The notes beneath the pieces were generated by a model. It searched no databases, was not told the origin of the DNA, and was given only the letters and a program-made list of their open reading frames with translations. A stretch of 33,352 bases of DNA, from NCBI GenBank assembly GCA_949948775.1, contig CATLHC010000027.1, forward strand, positions 1 to 33,352, written 5' to 3'. Positions 25,383-33,352 of this stretch are shown piece by piece. The stretch is from an uncultured Oscillospiraceae bacterium (GTDB lineage Bacteria > Bacillota > Clostridia > Oscillospirales > Oscillospiraceae). Numbering within the stretch: position 1 is the stretch's first letter; every line of letters starts with the position of its first letter. The position numbers and the translations under genes were made by a program.

Positions 25383-27698
25383 ATGGATGTGAAACAACGG
25401 ATGCAGGAGCTGGCCCGGGCCAAATACGCCCGTGAGCTGGCCCAGTGCACGGACCAGCAGATCTATCACGTGCTGCTCCAGCTCAGCCAGGAGCTGGCCC
25501 AGGCGCGCCCCGCCCCCGCCGGGGCGCGTAAGCTGTACTACTTTTCCGCCGAGTTCCTCATCGGCAAGCTGCTGAGCAACAATCTGCTGGCCCTGGGCGT
25601 CTTTGACCAGGTGAAGGACGCGCTGGCCCAGTGCGGCAAATCCCTGTCCGCCGTCGAGGAGCAGGAGCCGGAGCCCTCCCTGGGCAACGGCGGCCTGGGC
25701 CGTCTGGCGGCCTGCTTTTTGGACTCCATCGCCGCTTTGGGCCTCAAGGGGGACGGCGTGGGGCTCAACTACCACTACGGCCTGTTTGAGCAGAAGTTTG
25801 CCCACAACAAGCAGAACGAGCGGCCCAACCCCTGGATCGAGGACGAGAGCTGGCTTATCCCCACCGATGTGGAGTTTGAGGTGCCCTTTGGTTTCGGGCC
25901 GGTGAAGGCGAAGCTCTTTGACATCGCCGTCCCCGGCGCCCACACCGAGATTGCCAACCGCCTCCACCTGTTCGACGTGGAGAGTCCCGCCCCCGCCCCC
26001 GCTGAGGGCATCGACTTTGACAAGACCGACCTGCCCGCCCGGCTCACCTCCTTCCTCTACCCCGACGACAGCGACGAGGCGGGGCGGCTGCTCCGGGTGT
26101 ACCAGCAGTATTTCATGGTGTCCGCCGGGGTCCAGCTGGTGCTGAAGGAGCTGGAGGAGCGGGGCTTCGACCCCCATACCATCAGCGAGCACGTGGTCAT
26201 CCAGATCAACGACACCCACCCCTCCATGGTCATCCCGGAGCTGGTCCGCCTGCTGACGGCCAAGGGCCTGACCATGGACGAGGCGGTGGAGCAGGTGGCC
26301 AAGACCTGCGCCTACACCAACCACACCATTCTGGCCGAGGCCCTGGAGAAGTGGCCCCTGCCCTTCATCGAGAAGGTGGCCCCCCAGCTGACGCCCATCC
26401 TCCGGGAGCTGGATCAGCGGGCCCGGGCCGCCCATCCCGACCCGGCGGTGGGCATCATCCAGACCCAGGAGCACACCGACAAAAAGGGCGAAAAGGTGGT
26501 CAGCGAGACCGTCCACATGGCCCACCTGGACATCCACTACGGCTACTCCGTCAACGGCGTGGCGGCTCTTCACACCGATATCCTCAAAAGCTCCGAGCTG
26601 CGCCATTTCTATGACATCTACCCGGAAAAGTTCAACAACAAGACCAACGGCGTCACCCTGCGCCGCTGGCTGGAGGTGTGCAATCCTGAGCTGGCCTCCC
26701 TGCTGGACGAGTGCGTGGGCAAAGAGTGGCGCTGCGACCCCAACCGGCTGAACAAGCTGATGGACTTCTACAACGACGCCGCCGTGCTGGACAAAATGAC
26801 GGCCATCAAGGCGGACAACAAGCGGGCGCTGGCCCAGGAGCTGCGCCGGACCCAGGGCATCGAGATGGACCCGGAGTCCGTGTTCGACATCCAGGTGAAG
26901 CGCCTCCACGAGTACAAGCGCCAGCAGATGAACGCCCTGTACGTCATCCGCAAGTACCTGGACATCAAGGCGGGCAAGGTCCCCGAGCGGCCCGTCACCG
27001 TCATCTTCGGCGCCAAGGCCGCCCCGGCCTATGTGATGGCCAAGCACATCATCCACCTGATCCTCTGCCTGCGCCAGCTCATCGAGGAGGACCCCCAGGT
27101 CCGCCCCTGGCTGCGGGTGGTGATGGTGGAGAACTACAACGTGTCCTGGGCGGAGAAGCTGATCCCCGCCTGCGACATCTCCGAGCAGATCTCCCTGGCC
27201 TCCAAGGAGGCCAGCGGCACCGGCAACATGAAGTTCATGGCCAACGGGGCCGTCACCCTGGGCACCCGGGACGGGGCCAACGTGGAGATCGCCGACCTGG
27301 TGGGTCCGGACAACATCTACAGCTTCGGCGCGTCCAGCAACTGGATCATCGAGCTGTATGAGCAGAAGGCCCGGGACCCCAAGCTGGGCTACCACTCCGC
27401 CATCTACTACCAGCGCCCGGACGTGAAGCCCCTGGTGGACTTCCTGCTGGACCCGGTGCTCACCCAGTACGGCGACAAGGACGCCTTGAAGGCCCTGTGG
27501 ACCGACATCACCGGCAAGGACTGGTTTATGTCCCTGCTGGACGTGGAGAGCTATATCGCCGCCCGGGACCGGGCCATCCACGACTACGGCGACAAGCCCT
27601 TCTGGGCCCGGAAGATGCTGGTGAACACCGCCCGCTGCGGCTTCTTCTCCAGCGACCGGACCATTGCGCAGTACAACAAAGATATCTGGCGTCTGTAA
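25383..27698 (+). CDS. glgP: Glycogen/starch/maltodextrin phosphorylase
   Basis: Start at 25383 (MDVKQRMQELARAKY) after RBS gaaaggag; EPSLGNGGLGRLAACFLDS, INDTHPSMVIPELVRLL, KEASGTGNMKFMANGAVTLGTRDGANVEI (PLP site). Confidence 0.96.
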   Translation: MDVKQRMQELARAKYARELAQCTDQQIYHVLLQLSQELAQARPAPAGARKLYYFSAEFLIGKLLSNNLLALGVFDQVKDALAQCGKSLSAVEEQEPEPSLGNGGLGRLAACFLDSIAALGLKGDGVGLNYHYGLFEQKFAHNKQNERPNPWIEDESWLIPTDVEFEVPFGFGPVKAKLFDIAVPGAHTEIANRLHLFDVESPAPAPAEGIDFDKTDLPARLTSFLYPDDSDEAGRLLRVYQQYFMVSAGVQLVLKELEERGFDPHTISEHVVIQINDTHPSMVIPELVRLLTAKGLTMDEAVEQVAKTCAYTNHTILAEALEKWPLPFIEKVAPQLTPILRELDQRARAAHPDPAVGIIQTQEHTDKKGEKVVSETVHMAHLDIHYGYSVNGVAALHTDILKSSELRHFYDIYPEKFNNKTNGVTLRRWLEVCNPELASLLDECVGKEWRCDPNRLNKLMDFYNDAAVLDKMTAIKADNKRALAQELRRTQGIEMDPESVFDIQVKRLHEYKRQQMNALYVIRKYLDIKAGKVPERPVTVIFGAKAAPAYVMAKHIIHLILCLRQLIEEDPQVRPWLRVVMVENYNVSWAEKLIPACDISEQISLASKEASGTGNMKFMANGAVTLGTRDGANVEIADLVGPDNIYSFGASSNWIIELYEQKARDPKLGYHSAIYYQRPDVKPLVDFLLDPVLTQYGDKDALKALWTDITGKDWFMSLLDVESYIAARDRAIHDYGDKPFWARKMLVNTARCGFFSSDRTIAQYNKDIWRL

Positions 27699-27706
27699 GA
27701 AACGGC

Positions 27707-27742
27707 AAAGCCGCCCCTGTTCTCAGAGCAGGGGCGGCTTTT
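27707..27742 (+). terminator. Rho-independent terminator of glgP
   Basis: AAAGCCGCCCCTG-TTCTCAGAG-CAGGGGCGGCTTTT. Confidence 0.93.
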
Positions 27743-27755
27743 CGCAAATCTTAAA

Positions 27756-27784
27756 TTGTGTTTTGTGATTCTTGGGTGTATACT
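27756..27784 (+). promoter_or_regulatory. Candidate promoter of the AIM24/TIGR00266 gene (TTGTGT-17-TATACT)
   Basis: TTGTGT 27756-27761, 17 bp, TATACT 27779-27784. Confidence 0.6.
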
Positions 27785-27831
27785 ACAATGAAAGGGAACA
27801 TCCCTTTCCAGTACGAGAAGGAGGAATACGT

Positions 27832-28506
27832 ATGCGCTATAATATTACCGGCGAACCCATGCCCGTGGTCATCTGCGACGTGGAGGCCAACGAGTCCATG
27901 ATCACCGAAAAGGGCTCCATGGTCTGGATGTCCCCCAACATGGGGATGGAGACCAGCGCGGGCGGCATCGGCAAGGCCTTTGGCCGGATGTTCTCCGGCG
28001 AGTCCATGTTCCAGAACATCTACACCGCCAAGGGCGGGCCGGGCATGATCGCCTTTGCGTCCAGCTTCCCCGGCTCCATCCGGGCGGTGGACATCGACCC
28101 GCAGCACCCCATTGTGGTGCAGAAATCCGGCTTCCTGGCCTCCGAGGCGGGGGTGGAGCTGTCTATTTTCTTCCAGAAGAAGGGGATGTCGGGCTTTTTC
28201 GGCGGCGAGGGCTTCATTCTGCAGAAGCTCAGCGGCCACGGCACCGCCTTCTTGGAGATTGACGGCTCTGCGGTGGAGTACGACCTTCAGCCGGGGCAGC
28301 AGATCGTTATCGACACCGGAAACCTGGCCATGATGGACGCCACCTGCTCGGTGGATGTGCAGACGGTCAAGGGGGTCAAAAATGTGCTGTTCGGCGGCGA
28401 GGGCCTGTTCAATACCGTGATCACCGGTCCGGGCCGGGTGGTGCTCCAGACCATGCCCATCAGTAATTTCGCCGGAGCCATCGCGGCCATTCTGCCCTCC
28501 AAGTGA
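27832..28506 (+). CDS. TIGR00266/AIM24 family protein
   Basis: MRYNITGEPMPVVICDVEANESMITEKGSMVWMSPNMGMETSAGG...GSIRAVDIDPQHPIVVQKSGFLASEAGVELSI; RBS aaggagg. Confidence 0.9.
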   Translation: MRYNITGEPMPVVICDVEANESMITEKGSMVWMSPNMGMETSAGGIGKAFGRMFSGESMFQNIYTAKGGPGMIAFASSFPGSIRAVDIDPQHPIVVQKSGFLASEAGVELSIFFQKKGMSGFFGGEGFILQKLSGHGTAFLEIDGSAVEYDLQPGQQIVIDTGNLAMMDATCSVDVQTVKGVKNVLFGGEGLFNTVITGPGRVVLQTMPISNFAGAIAAILPSK

Positions 28507-28513
28507 GCGTGAG

Positions 28514-28543
28514 AAAGTCCCCGCCGTCCGGCGGGGACTTTTT
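28514..28543. terminator. Hairpin terminator after the AIM24-family gene
   Basis: AAAGTCCCCGCC-GTCC-GGCGGGGACTTTTT; convergent genes. Confidence 0.92.
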
Positions 28544-28547
28544 GCGC

Positions 28548-29081
28548 TCAATTTTCCTGCTTCAAAAAAGCCGCGATAGGCTGGATGTACTTTGGGTCGG
28601 AAATGTCATAGGATTGGCGGATGGCGCTCTGGAACGCCTCGTCCTCCGCTGTCTTGGCCCTCCTGCGGGCCATGGCCCAGGCGGCGAATTTCATCATGGC
28701 CCGGTCCACGCCGCCCATCTTCTCGTAGCACAGCCCCGCTTGGAGGTAGAAGTGGGGGATGGCTTCCCGCTCCTGGGCGGTGAGGTTCTGCTCCCACATG
28801 GCTCGGATGGTATCCTCCGCCTCGTTGGGCATGGCCCCGGTGGCGAACACCACCAGCTTTTTCGCGCCCCGCCGGATCAGCAGCTTTTGGGCTTTCTTCC
28901 AGCCATCGAACACCCCGGCGTGGAGGCGGCTGCCGAATACCACCGTATCGTATTGGGACAGGTCGGCGGGGGCGTCTTTTAGAGCGTGGACGGGGCAGTC
29001 TAGCGCCTCCCCGATCAGCTGGGCGTAGCGTTGGGTAAAGCCGGTCCAGGTATTGTAGAGCACAATGATATTATTCTTCAT
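28548..29081 (-). CDS. Flavodoxin domain protein
   Basis: MKNNIIVLYNTWTGFTQRYAQLIGEALDCPVHALKDAPADLSQYDTVVFGSRLHAGVFDGWKKAQKLL; FMN-loop-like start and flavodoxin core; start placed at 29081. Confidence 0.85.
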   Translation of the reverse strand: MKNNIIVLYNTWTGFTQRYAQLIGEALDCPVHALKDAPADLSQYDTVVFGSRLHAGVFDGWKKAQKLLIRRGAKKLVVFATGAMPNEAEDTIRAMWEQNLTAQEREAIPHFYLQAGLCYEKMGGVDRAMMKFAAWAMARRRAKTAEDEAFQSAIRQSYDISDPKYIQPIAAFLKQEN

Positions 29082-29289
29082 TGGATGGCTCCTCCTCGAC
29101 GTATTCCAGAATGTCCTCCACCCGGCAGTGGAGGATCTTGCACAGCAAGTTGATGGTATAGGTGCTGATGTTCCCATTTTTGCGCAGGCGGTCCAACTGG
29201 CCGTTGCTGAACTGGTACTCACGGATCAGCCGGTATTGGGAAATGCCCCGTTCCTTCATGGTGGCCCACAGCCTGTCATAGACGATCAT
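29071..29289 (-). CDS. XRE-family HTH regulator
   Basis: MIVYDRLWATMKERGISQYRLIREYQFSNGQLDRLRKNGNISTYTINLLCKILHCRVEDILEYVEEEP; overlaps the flavodoxin start by 11 nt. Confidence 0.9.
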   Translation of the reverse strand: MIVYDRLWATMKERGISQYRLIREYQFSNGQLDRLRKNGNISTYTINLLCKILHCRVEDILEYVEEEPSNEE

Positions 29290-29398
29290 TTCGACACCGC
29301 CCTTTTTCACAAGTTTCTTTCATCTATCATATAGTATTGCCCAATCTACGACAATTGCCTTGATTTCGGCACTTGACGTAAAACAGGTTACCTTTAAA

Positions 29399-29427
29399 TT
29401 GACAATCACCCTTATTTGGACTATAAT
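29399..29427 (+). promoter_or_regulatory. Perfect-consensus sigma-A promoter (TTGACA-17-TATAAT)
   Basis: TTGACA 29399-29404, 17 bp, TATAAT 29422-29427. Confidence 0.85.
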
Positions 29428-29459
29428 TGAACGAAACAGAAAGGAAGGGTGAGAGAAAC

Positions 29460-29756
29460 ATGGAAGAACGGAAAGGGCCGGACCCGGTGAGAAGGGAGTT
29501 GGCCTATAACCTGCTGAGCGGATACCTGGAAGGGAACCCGCCCTCAGAGGCCGTCGCCGGGGAACGGGCGAAGGTGGACGCGCTGGTGGATGTCATCTAC
29601 CAGCGCCGGATGCGGTTGTGCAACCGGGCCGGGCTGGAATTTGAGGACAAGGATTTATTGGAGCTTGTCAGCGCCTACGACCGGCTGAACCAGCTTGTGG
29701 GCAATTTTATGTATAATCAGGGCTGGTTCGACGCGGCACTGGCCAAACAGGAATGA
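29460..29756 (+). CDS. Hypothetical protein (98 aa)
   Basis: MEERKGPDPVRRELAYNLLSGYLEGNPPSEAVAGERAKVDALVDVIYQRRMRLCNRAGLEFEDKDLLELVSAYDRLNQLVGNFMYNQGWFDAALAKQE; strong promoter, RBS-like gaaggg and downstream terminator support it. Confidence 0.8.
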   Translation: MEERKGPDPVRRELAYNLLSGYLEGNPPSEAVAGERAKVDALVDVIYQRRMRLCNRAGLEFEDKDLLELVSAYDRLNQLVGNFMYNQGWFDAALAKQE

Positions 29757-29775
29757 CAAATCTCGGCGGACAAAC

Positions 29776-29822
29776 AAAAACAGGACCGGCGGTGGGTGCC
29801 ACACACCGCCGGTCCTGTTTTT
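29776..29822 (+). terminator. Strong hairpin terminator after the 98-aa gene
   Basis: AAAAACAGGACCGGCGGTG-(9 nt)-CACCGCCGGTCCTGTTTTT, 19-bp perfect stem. Confidence 0.95.
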
Positions 29823-29861
29823 GCTAAACTCAATGAATCATAAGCGAAACGCAGTTTCGCA

Positions 29862-29910
29862 GCTAAAAGTTCTTTTTCGGTTCCTTTTTCTTTCAAGAAA
29901 AAGGAACGCC
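29862..29910 (-). repeat. ~49-bp intergenic repeat, copy 2 (abuts the phosphoglucomutase stop codon)
   Basis: Minus strand ggcgttcctttttcttgaaagaaaaaggaaccgaaaaagaacttttagc; matches 6659-6707; contains perfect hairpin GTTCCTTTTTC-TTTCAA-GAAAAAGGAAC. Confidence 0.75.
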
Positions 29911-29911
29911 C

Positions 29912-31636
29912 TTAGTTCTTCAGTCCCTCGGCCCAGGCGGAGTACCGCGCCACCTTATCGGCGCAGTCGGCCTGGCTGGCCCCCTGGGCCAGTATGTACA
30001 CCTTCACCTTGGGCTCGGTGCCGGAGGGCCGCACGATGACGGAGGTGCCGTCGGCCAGCTCGTAGCGCAGCACGTTGGAGCCGGACAGCTCCATGGTGCT
30101 CTTGGCTCCGGTGGCGGCGTCCACCACGGACCCGTCCTTGTAGTCCTTCCAGGTCTTGACGGTCTCGCCGCCGATCTCCTTGGGGGGATTGGCCCGCAGA
30201 TTGGCCATCAGGTCGGCCATCTTCTTCAGACCGTCCAGGCCGGGCATTACCAGGTTCATGGTGCGCTCACCGTAGTTGCCGTACTTCTCATATAGGGCCA
30301 TCAGGGCGTCATACAGGGTCATGCCCTTGCCGGCGTAGTAAGCGGCCATCTCGGTCATGGCCACGGCGGCGGTGACGGCGTCCTTGTCCCGCACATAGTC
30401 GCCCAGCATGTAGCCGTAGCTCTCCTCATAGGACATGACGACGTTGCCCTCGCCGGAGCTCTCCAGCTGGTCCTTCTTCTGAGCCAGGAACTTGAAGCCG
30501 GTGAAGGTGTCGAAGCACTGCAGGCCGTTGACCTCGGCCACCTTGCGGGCCATCTCGGTGGTGACAATGGTCTTGAGGGCGACAGGGTTTTTGGGCATCT
30601 TGCCGGTGCGCTGCTTGGCGCCGATGAGGTAATCCAGCAGGAGCACGCCGGTCTGGTTGCCGGTGAGCACCTTGAACTCGCCGTCGGAAGTGCGCACCAT
30701 CAGGCCTACGCGGTCGGCGTCGGGGTCGGAGCCCAGGATGAAGTCGGCGCCCTCCTTGTTGGCCAGGTCCACGGCCAGATAAAAGCCCTCGGGATTCTCC
30801 GGGTTGGGGGAGGCCACGGTGGGGAAGTTGCCGTCGATGACCATCTGCTCGGGCACGCAGATGACGTGCTTCATGCCCAGGCGCTTGAGGGCCTCGGGGA
30901 TCAGCTTGTGGCCGGTGCCGTGGAAGGGGGTGTACACCATCTTGAAGGTGTCCGCCACCGCGTCCACCGCCGCCTGGTCGTTGACCTGCCCCATGACGTT
31001 GGCCAGGAACTTCTCGTCGGTCTCAGAACCCATGATGGTGATGAGGCCGTCGGCCACCGCCTTGTCGTAGTCGGCGACTTTCACATCAAACACGTCGGAC
31101 TCCCGCATGGTCTTGGCCACCTGGTCGGCGTGGTTGGGGGGAAGCTGAGCGCCGTCGGACCAGTAGACCTTATAGCCGTTGTACTCCTTGGGATTGTGGC
31201 TGGCGGTGATGTTGATGCCCGCGATGCAGCCGTACTCCCGGATGGCAAAGGACAGCTCGGGAGTGGGGCGCAGGGACTCGAACAGGCGCACGGGTATGCC
31301 CGCCGCGGCCATGATGCAGGCGGCCTCACGGGCGAACACGTCGGAGTTGTTCCGGCAGTCAAAGCAGATGGCCACGCCCTTCTTCACCGCCTCAGGGCCC
31401 TCGTTCAAAATGACGTTGGCGAAGGCCTGGGTGGCGTGGCGGATGACATGGATGTTCATCCGGTACAATCCCACGCCCATGGTGCCCCGCAGCCCGGCGG
31501 TGCCGAATTCCAGCTGGGAGAAGAAGCGGGACTCGATCTCCTTCTCGTCCCCGGCGATGGCGGCCAGCTCCGCCTTTTCCGCTTCGGACAAGGCGGGGGA
31601 GTTCAGCCACTGCTCATACGCTTTTTTGTAGTCCAT
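29912..31636 (-). CDS. Phosphoglucomutase/phosphomannomutase family protein
   Basis: MDYKKAYEQWLNSPALSEAEKAELAAI...FGTAGLRGTMGVGLYRMN, GINITASHNPKEYNGYKVYWSDGAQ, GSDPDADRVGLMVR; start set to 31636. Confidence 0.95.
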   Translation of the reverse strand: MDYKKAYEQWLNSPALSEAEKAELAAIAGDEKEIESRFFSQLEFGTAGLRGTMGVGLYRMNIHVIRHATQAFANVILNEGPEAVKKGVAICFDCRNNSDVFAREAACIMAAAGIPVRLFESLRPTPELSFAIREYGCIAGINITASHNPKEYNGYKVYWSDGAQLPPNHADQVAKTMRESDVFDVKVADYDKAVADGLITIMGSETDEKFLANVMGQVNDQAAVDAVADTFKMVYTPFHGTGHKLIPEALKRLGMKHVICVPEQMVIDGNFPTVASPNPENPEGFYLAVDLANKEGADFILGSDPDADRVGLMVRTSDGEFKVLTGNQTGVLLLDYLIGAKQRTGKMPKNPVALKTIVTTEMARKVAEVNGLQCFDTFTGFKFLAQKKDQLESSGEGNVVMSYEESYGYMLGDYVRDKDAVTAAVAMTEMAAYYAGKGMTLYDALMALYEKYGNYGERTMNLVMPGLDGLKKMADLMANLRANPPKEIGGETVKTWKDYKDGSVVDAATGAKSTMELSGSNVLRYELADGTSVIVRPSGTEPKVKVYILAQGASQADCADKVARYSAWAEGLKN

Positions 31637-31738
31637 TGGTCTATTCCTCCTGATATATGAATTATTAGAACGTGAACATGCGGACGCCAAGTGGGCAGTT
31701 TGCCGGAAAACGCAGCTCTGCCGCGGCGATATATGGGA

Positions 31739-31767
31739 ATTATACCATATCGAAATGGGAAACACAA
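31739..31767 (-). promoter_or_regulatory. Candidate phosphoglucomutase promoter (TTGTGT-17-TATAAT)
   Basis: Minus strand TTGTGT (31767-31762), 17 bp, TATAAT (31744-31739). Confidence 0.65.
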
Positions 31768-31773
31768 TTCAAT

Positions 31774-31802
31774 TTGCATTTTTTTCTGTGGCATTGTATA
31801 AT
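31774..31802 (+). promoter_or_regulatory. Candidate asnA promoter (TTGCAT-17-TATAAT)
   Basis: TTGCAT 31774-31779, 17 bp, TATAAT 31797-31802. Confidence 0.65.
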
Positions 31803-31837
31803 ATCTGATATTTCATCGGAGTAAAGGAGCAAAGCTT

Positions 31838-32851
31838 ATGCTGACCACCGTCATTCCTCAGGGGTACGCCCCCCTGCTGAACCTGTACGACACCCAGAAA
31901 GCCATCGGCCTGCTCAAGCGGCTCTTTGAGGACGACCTGGGCGGGGCGCTGAACCTGCGCCGGGTGTCCGCGCCCCTGTTCGTGGAAGCGTCTACCGGCC
32001 TGAATGACGACTTGAACGGCGTGGAGCGGGCGGTGTCCTTCGACGTGCCCGACGCGGGCCGGGACGCCCAGGTGGTCCACTCCCTGGCCAAGTGGAAGCG
32101 CCTGGCCCTGCACCGCTACCAGTTTTCCGTGGGCGAGGGACTGTACACCGATATGAACGCCATCCGCCGGGACGAGGAGCTGGACAATCTCCACTCCGTC
32201 TACGTGGACCAGTGGGACTGGGAGAAGGTTATTGCCCCCCGGGACCGCAACGTGGACTACTTAAAAGGCGTGGTAAAGACCATCGTGGGCGCCCTGGCCA
32301 ACACCCAGCAGACGCTGCGCTCGGTTTATCCTCAGCTGACCACCCTGCCCCTCATTGACCGGGAGGTGTCTTTCGTCACCGCCCAGGAGCTGGAGGACCT
32401 GTGGCCCGAGCTGTCCCCCAAGGAGCGGGAGGACGCCTGGCTGAAGGACCACCCCACCACCTTCCTCATGGGCATCGGCGGGGCGCTGAAGTCCGGCAGA
32501 CCCCACGACGGCCGCGCCCCGGACTACGACGACTGGGCGCTGAACGGAGATATCCTGGTGTGGAACTCCCTGCTGGGCCATGCCTTTGAGATCTCCTCCA
32601 TGGGCATCCGGGTGTCCCCGGAGTCCCTGGACAGGCAGCTGTCCATCTCCGGCCACGACGAGCGCCGGGAGCTGCCCTTCCACCGCGCCCTGCTGGCCGG
32701 GGAGCTGCCCCTGACCATCGGCGGCGGCATTGGGCAGAGCCGGGTGTCCATGTTCCTGCTGGGCAAGGCCCATATCGGTGAGGTCCAGGCCAGCATTTGG
32801 GATCCCCGGACCCTGGAAGCGTGCCGGGAGGCGGGAGTCATCCTGCTGTAA
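31838..32851 (+). CDS. asnA: Aspartate--ammonia ligase (asparagine synthetase A)
   Basis: 337 aa; RVSAPLFVEASTGLNDDLNGVERAVSFDVPD, LHSVYVDQWDWEKVI, LPLTIGGGIGQSRVSMFLLGKAHIGEVQASIW. Confidence 0.96.
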   Translation: MLTTVIPQGYAPLLNLYDTQKAIGLLKRLFEDDLGGALNLRRVSAPLFVEASTGLNDDLNGVERAVSFDVPDAGRDAQVVHSLAKWKRLALHRYQFSVGEGLYTDMNAIRRDEELDNLHSVYVDQWDWEKVIAPRDRNVDYLKGVVKTIVGALANTQQTLRSVYPQLTTLPLIDREVSFVTAQELEDLWPELSPKEREDAWLKDHPTTFLMGIGGALKSGRPHDGRAPDYDDWALNGDILVWNSLLGHAFEISSMGIRVSPESLDRQLSISGHDERRELPFHRALLAGELPLTIGGGIGQSRVSMFLLGKAHIGEVQASIWDPRTLEACREAGVILL

Positions 32852-32859
32852 GCGGACAA

Positions 32860-32893
32860 AAAGGGTCCCGCTCGGTTTCGAGCGGGGCCCTTT
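32860..32893. terminator. Bidirectional terminator between asnA and the response regulator gene
   Basis: AAAGGGTCCCGCTCG-GTTT-CGAGCGGGGCCCTTT; convergent genes. Confidence 0.9.
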
Positions 32894-32894
32894 G

Positions 32895-33352
32895 CTATCC
32901 TTCGTCCGCCTCCAGGTGATAGCCCAGCCGCCGCACCGCCTCAATGCGCACGTTGGAGCCGATACTGCTGAGCTTTTTCCGCAGAAAGCCCACGTACACC
33001 TCTACGTGGTTCTCCACCGCGTTGGAGTCGTACCCCCATACACGGGCCAGAATAGCCTCCTTGGACAGATTTTTGCCCTTGGCTCCCATAAGACAGCGCA
33101 TCACGTCGAACTCCCGCGCCGACAGCCGCACCCACTTCTCCCCGCAGGCCAGGGTGGAGGCGTCCAAATCCAGTACCGTATTGCCGAAGGTGAGCTGGTC
33201 CACCTGTCCGCCCTGGCGGCGCAGCAGCGCCCCCACACAGGCCAGCAGCTCCCGGGTGTCGAAGGGCTTGGTCAGGTAGTAGTCCGCCCCGGCGTTCAGG
33301 CCCTCCACCCGGTCCTCCAGCTCGGACCGGGCGGTGAGCATGAGGATGGGCG
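32895..33352 (-). CDS. OmpR-family response regulator, N-terminus truncated by the window edge
   Basis: PILMLTARSELEDRVEGLNAGADYYLTKPFDTRELLACVGALLRRQ...VRLSAREFDVMRCLM...VWGYDSNAVENHVEVYVGFLRKKLSSIGSNVRIEAVRRLGYHLE. Confidence 0.95.
   Translation of the reverse strand, partial: PILMLTARSELEDRVEGLNAGADYYLTKPFDTRELLACVGALLRRQGGQVDQLTFGNTVLDLDASTLACGEKWVRLSAREFDVMRCLMGAKGKNLSKEAILARVWGYDSNAVENHVEVYVGFLRKKLSSIGSNVRIEAVRRLGYHLEADEG

Noticed and set aside
25266-27581. 771-aa minus-strand ORF opposite glgP
   Set aside because: Antisense shadow; composition biased and fully explained by glgP codon usage.

Overview
Ordinary, gene-dense, GC-rich chromosomal window from a spore-forming Firmicute-like bacterium (spoIID and spoIIIE/ftsK homologs, S-layer-homology-type protein, T-box, XRE regulators; probably Clostridia/Oscillospiraceae, by inference only). 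It opens inside the str operon (rpsL-rpsG-fusA-tuf). It continues through azlCD, a lipid kinase, an LTA-synthase-like sulfatase, spoIID, citrate synthase, a T-box-controlled cysE-cysS operon, uppP, ftsK/spoIIIE, an SLH-type protein, rodA/ftsW, tsaE-tsaB, a small XRE/membrane-protein operon, a DUF1643 protein, an ArAE-sfsA-SprT operon, glycogen phosphorylase, an AIM24/TIGR00266 protein, an XRE-flavodoxin pair, a 98-aa orphan, phosphoglucomutase and asnA. It ends in a truncated OmpR-type response regulator. I found no CRISPR array, prophage, transposase, rRNA or tRNA gene. I see no clearly novel multi-gene system. The points most worth a second look are regulatory: (1) three matched palindromic operators on a TTGACA-17-TATGAT promoter ahead of a three-gene XRE/membrane/PH-like operon; (2) a Cys T-box whose specifier and discriminator position agree; (3) a 23-bp near-palindrome over the -10 of the ArAE-sfsA-SprT operon; (4) a cre-like site downstream of the glgP promoter; (5) a ~49-bp intergenic repeat at two gene 3' ends, one copy supplying a stop codon; and (6) an overlapping divergent promoter between rodA and tsaE.
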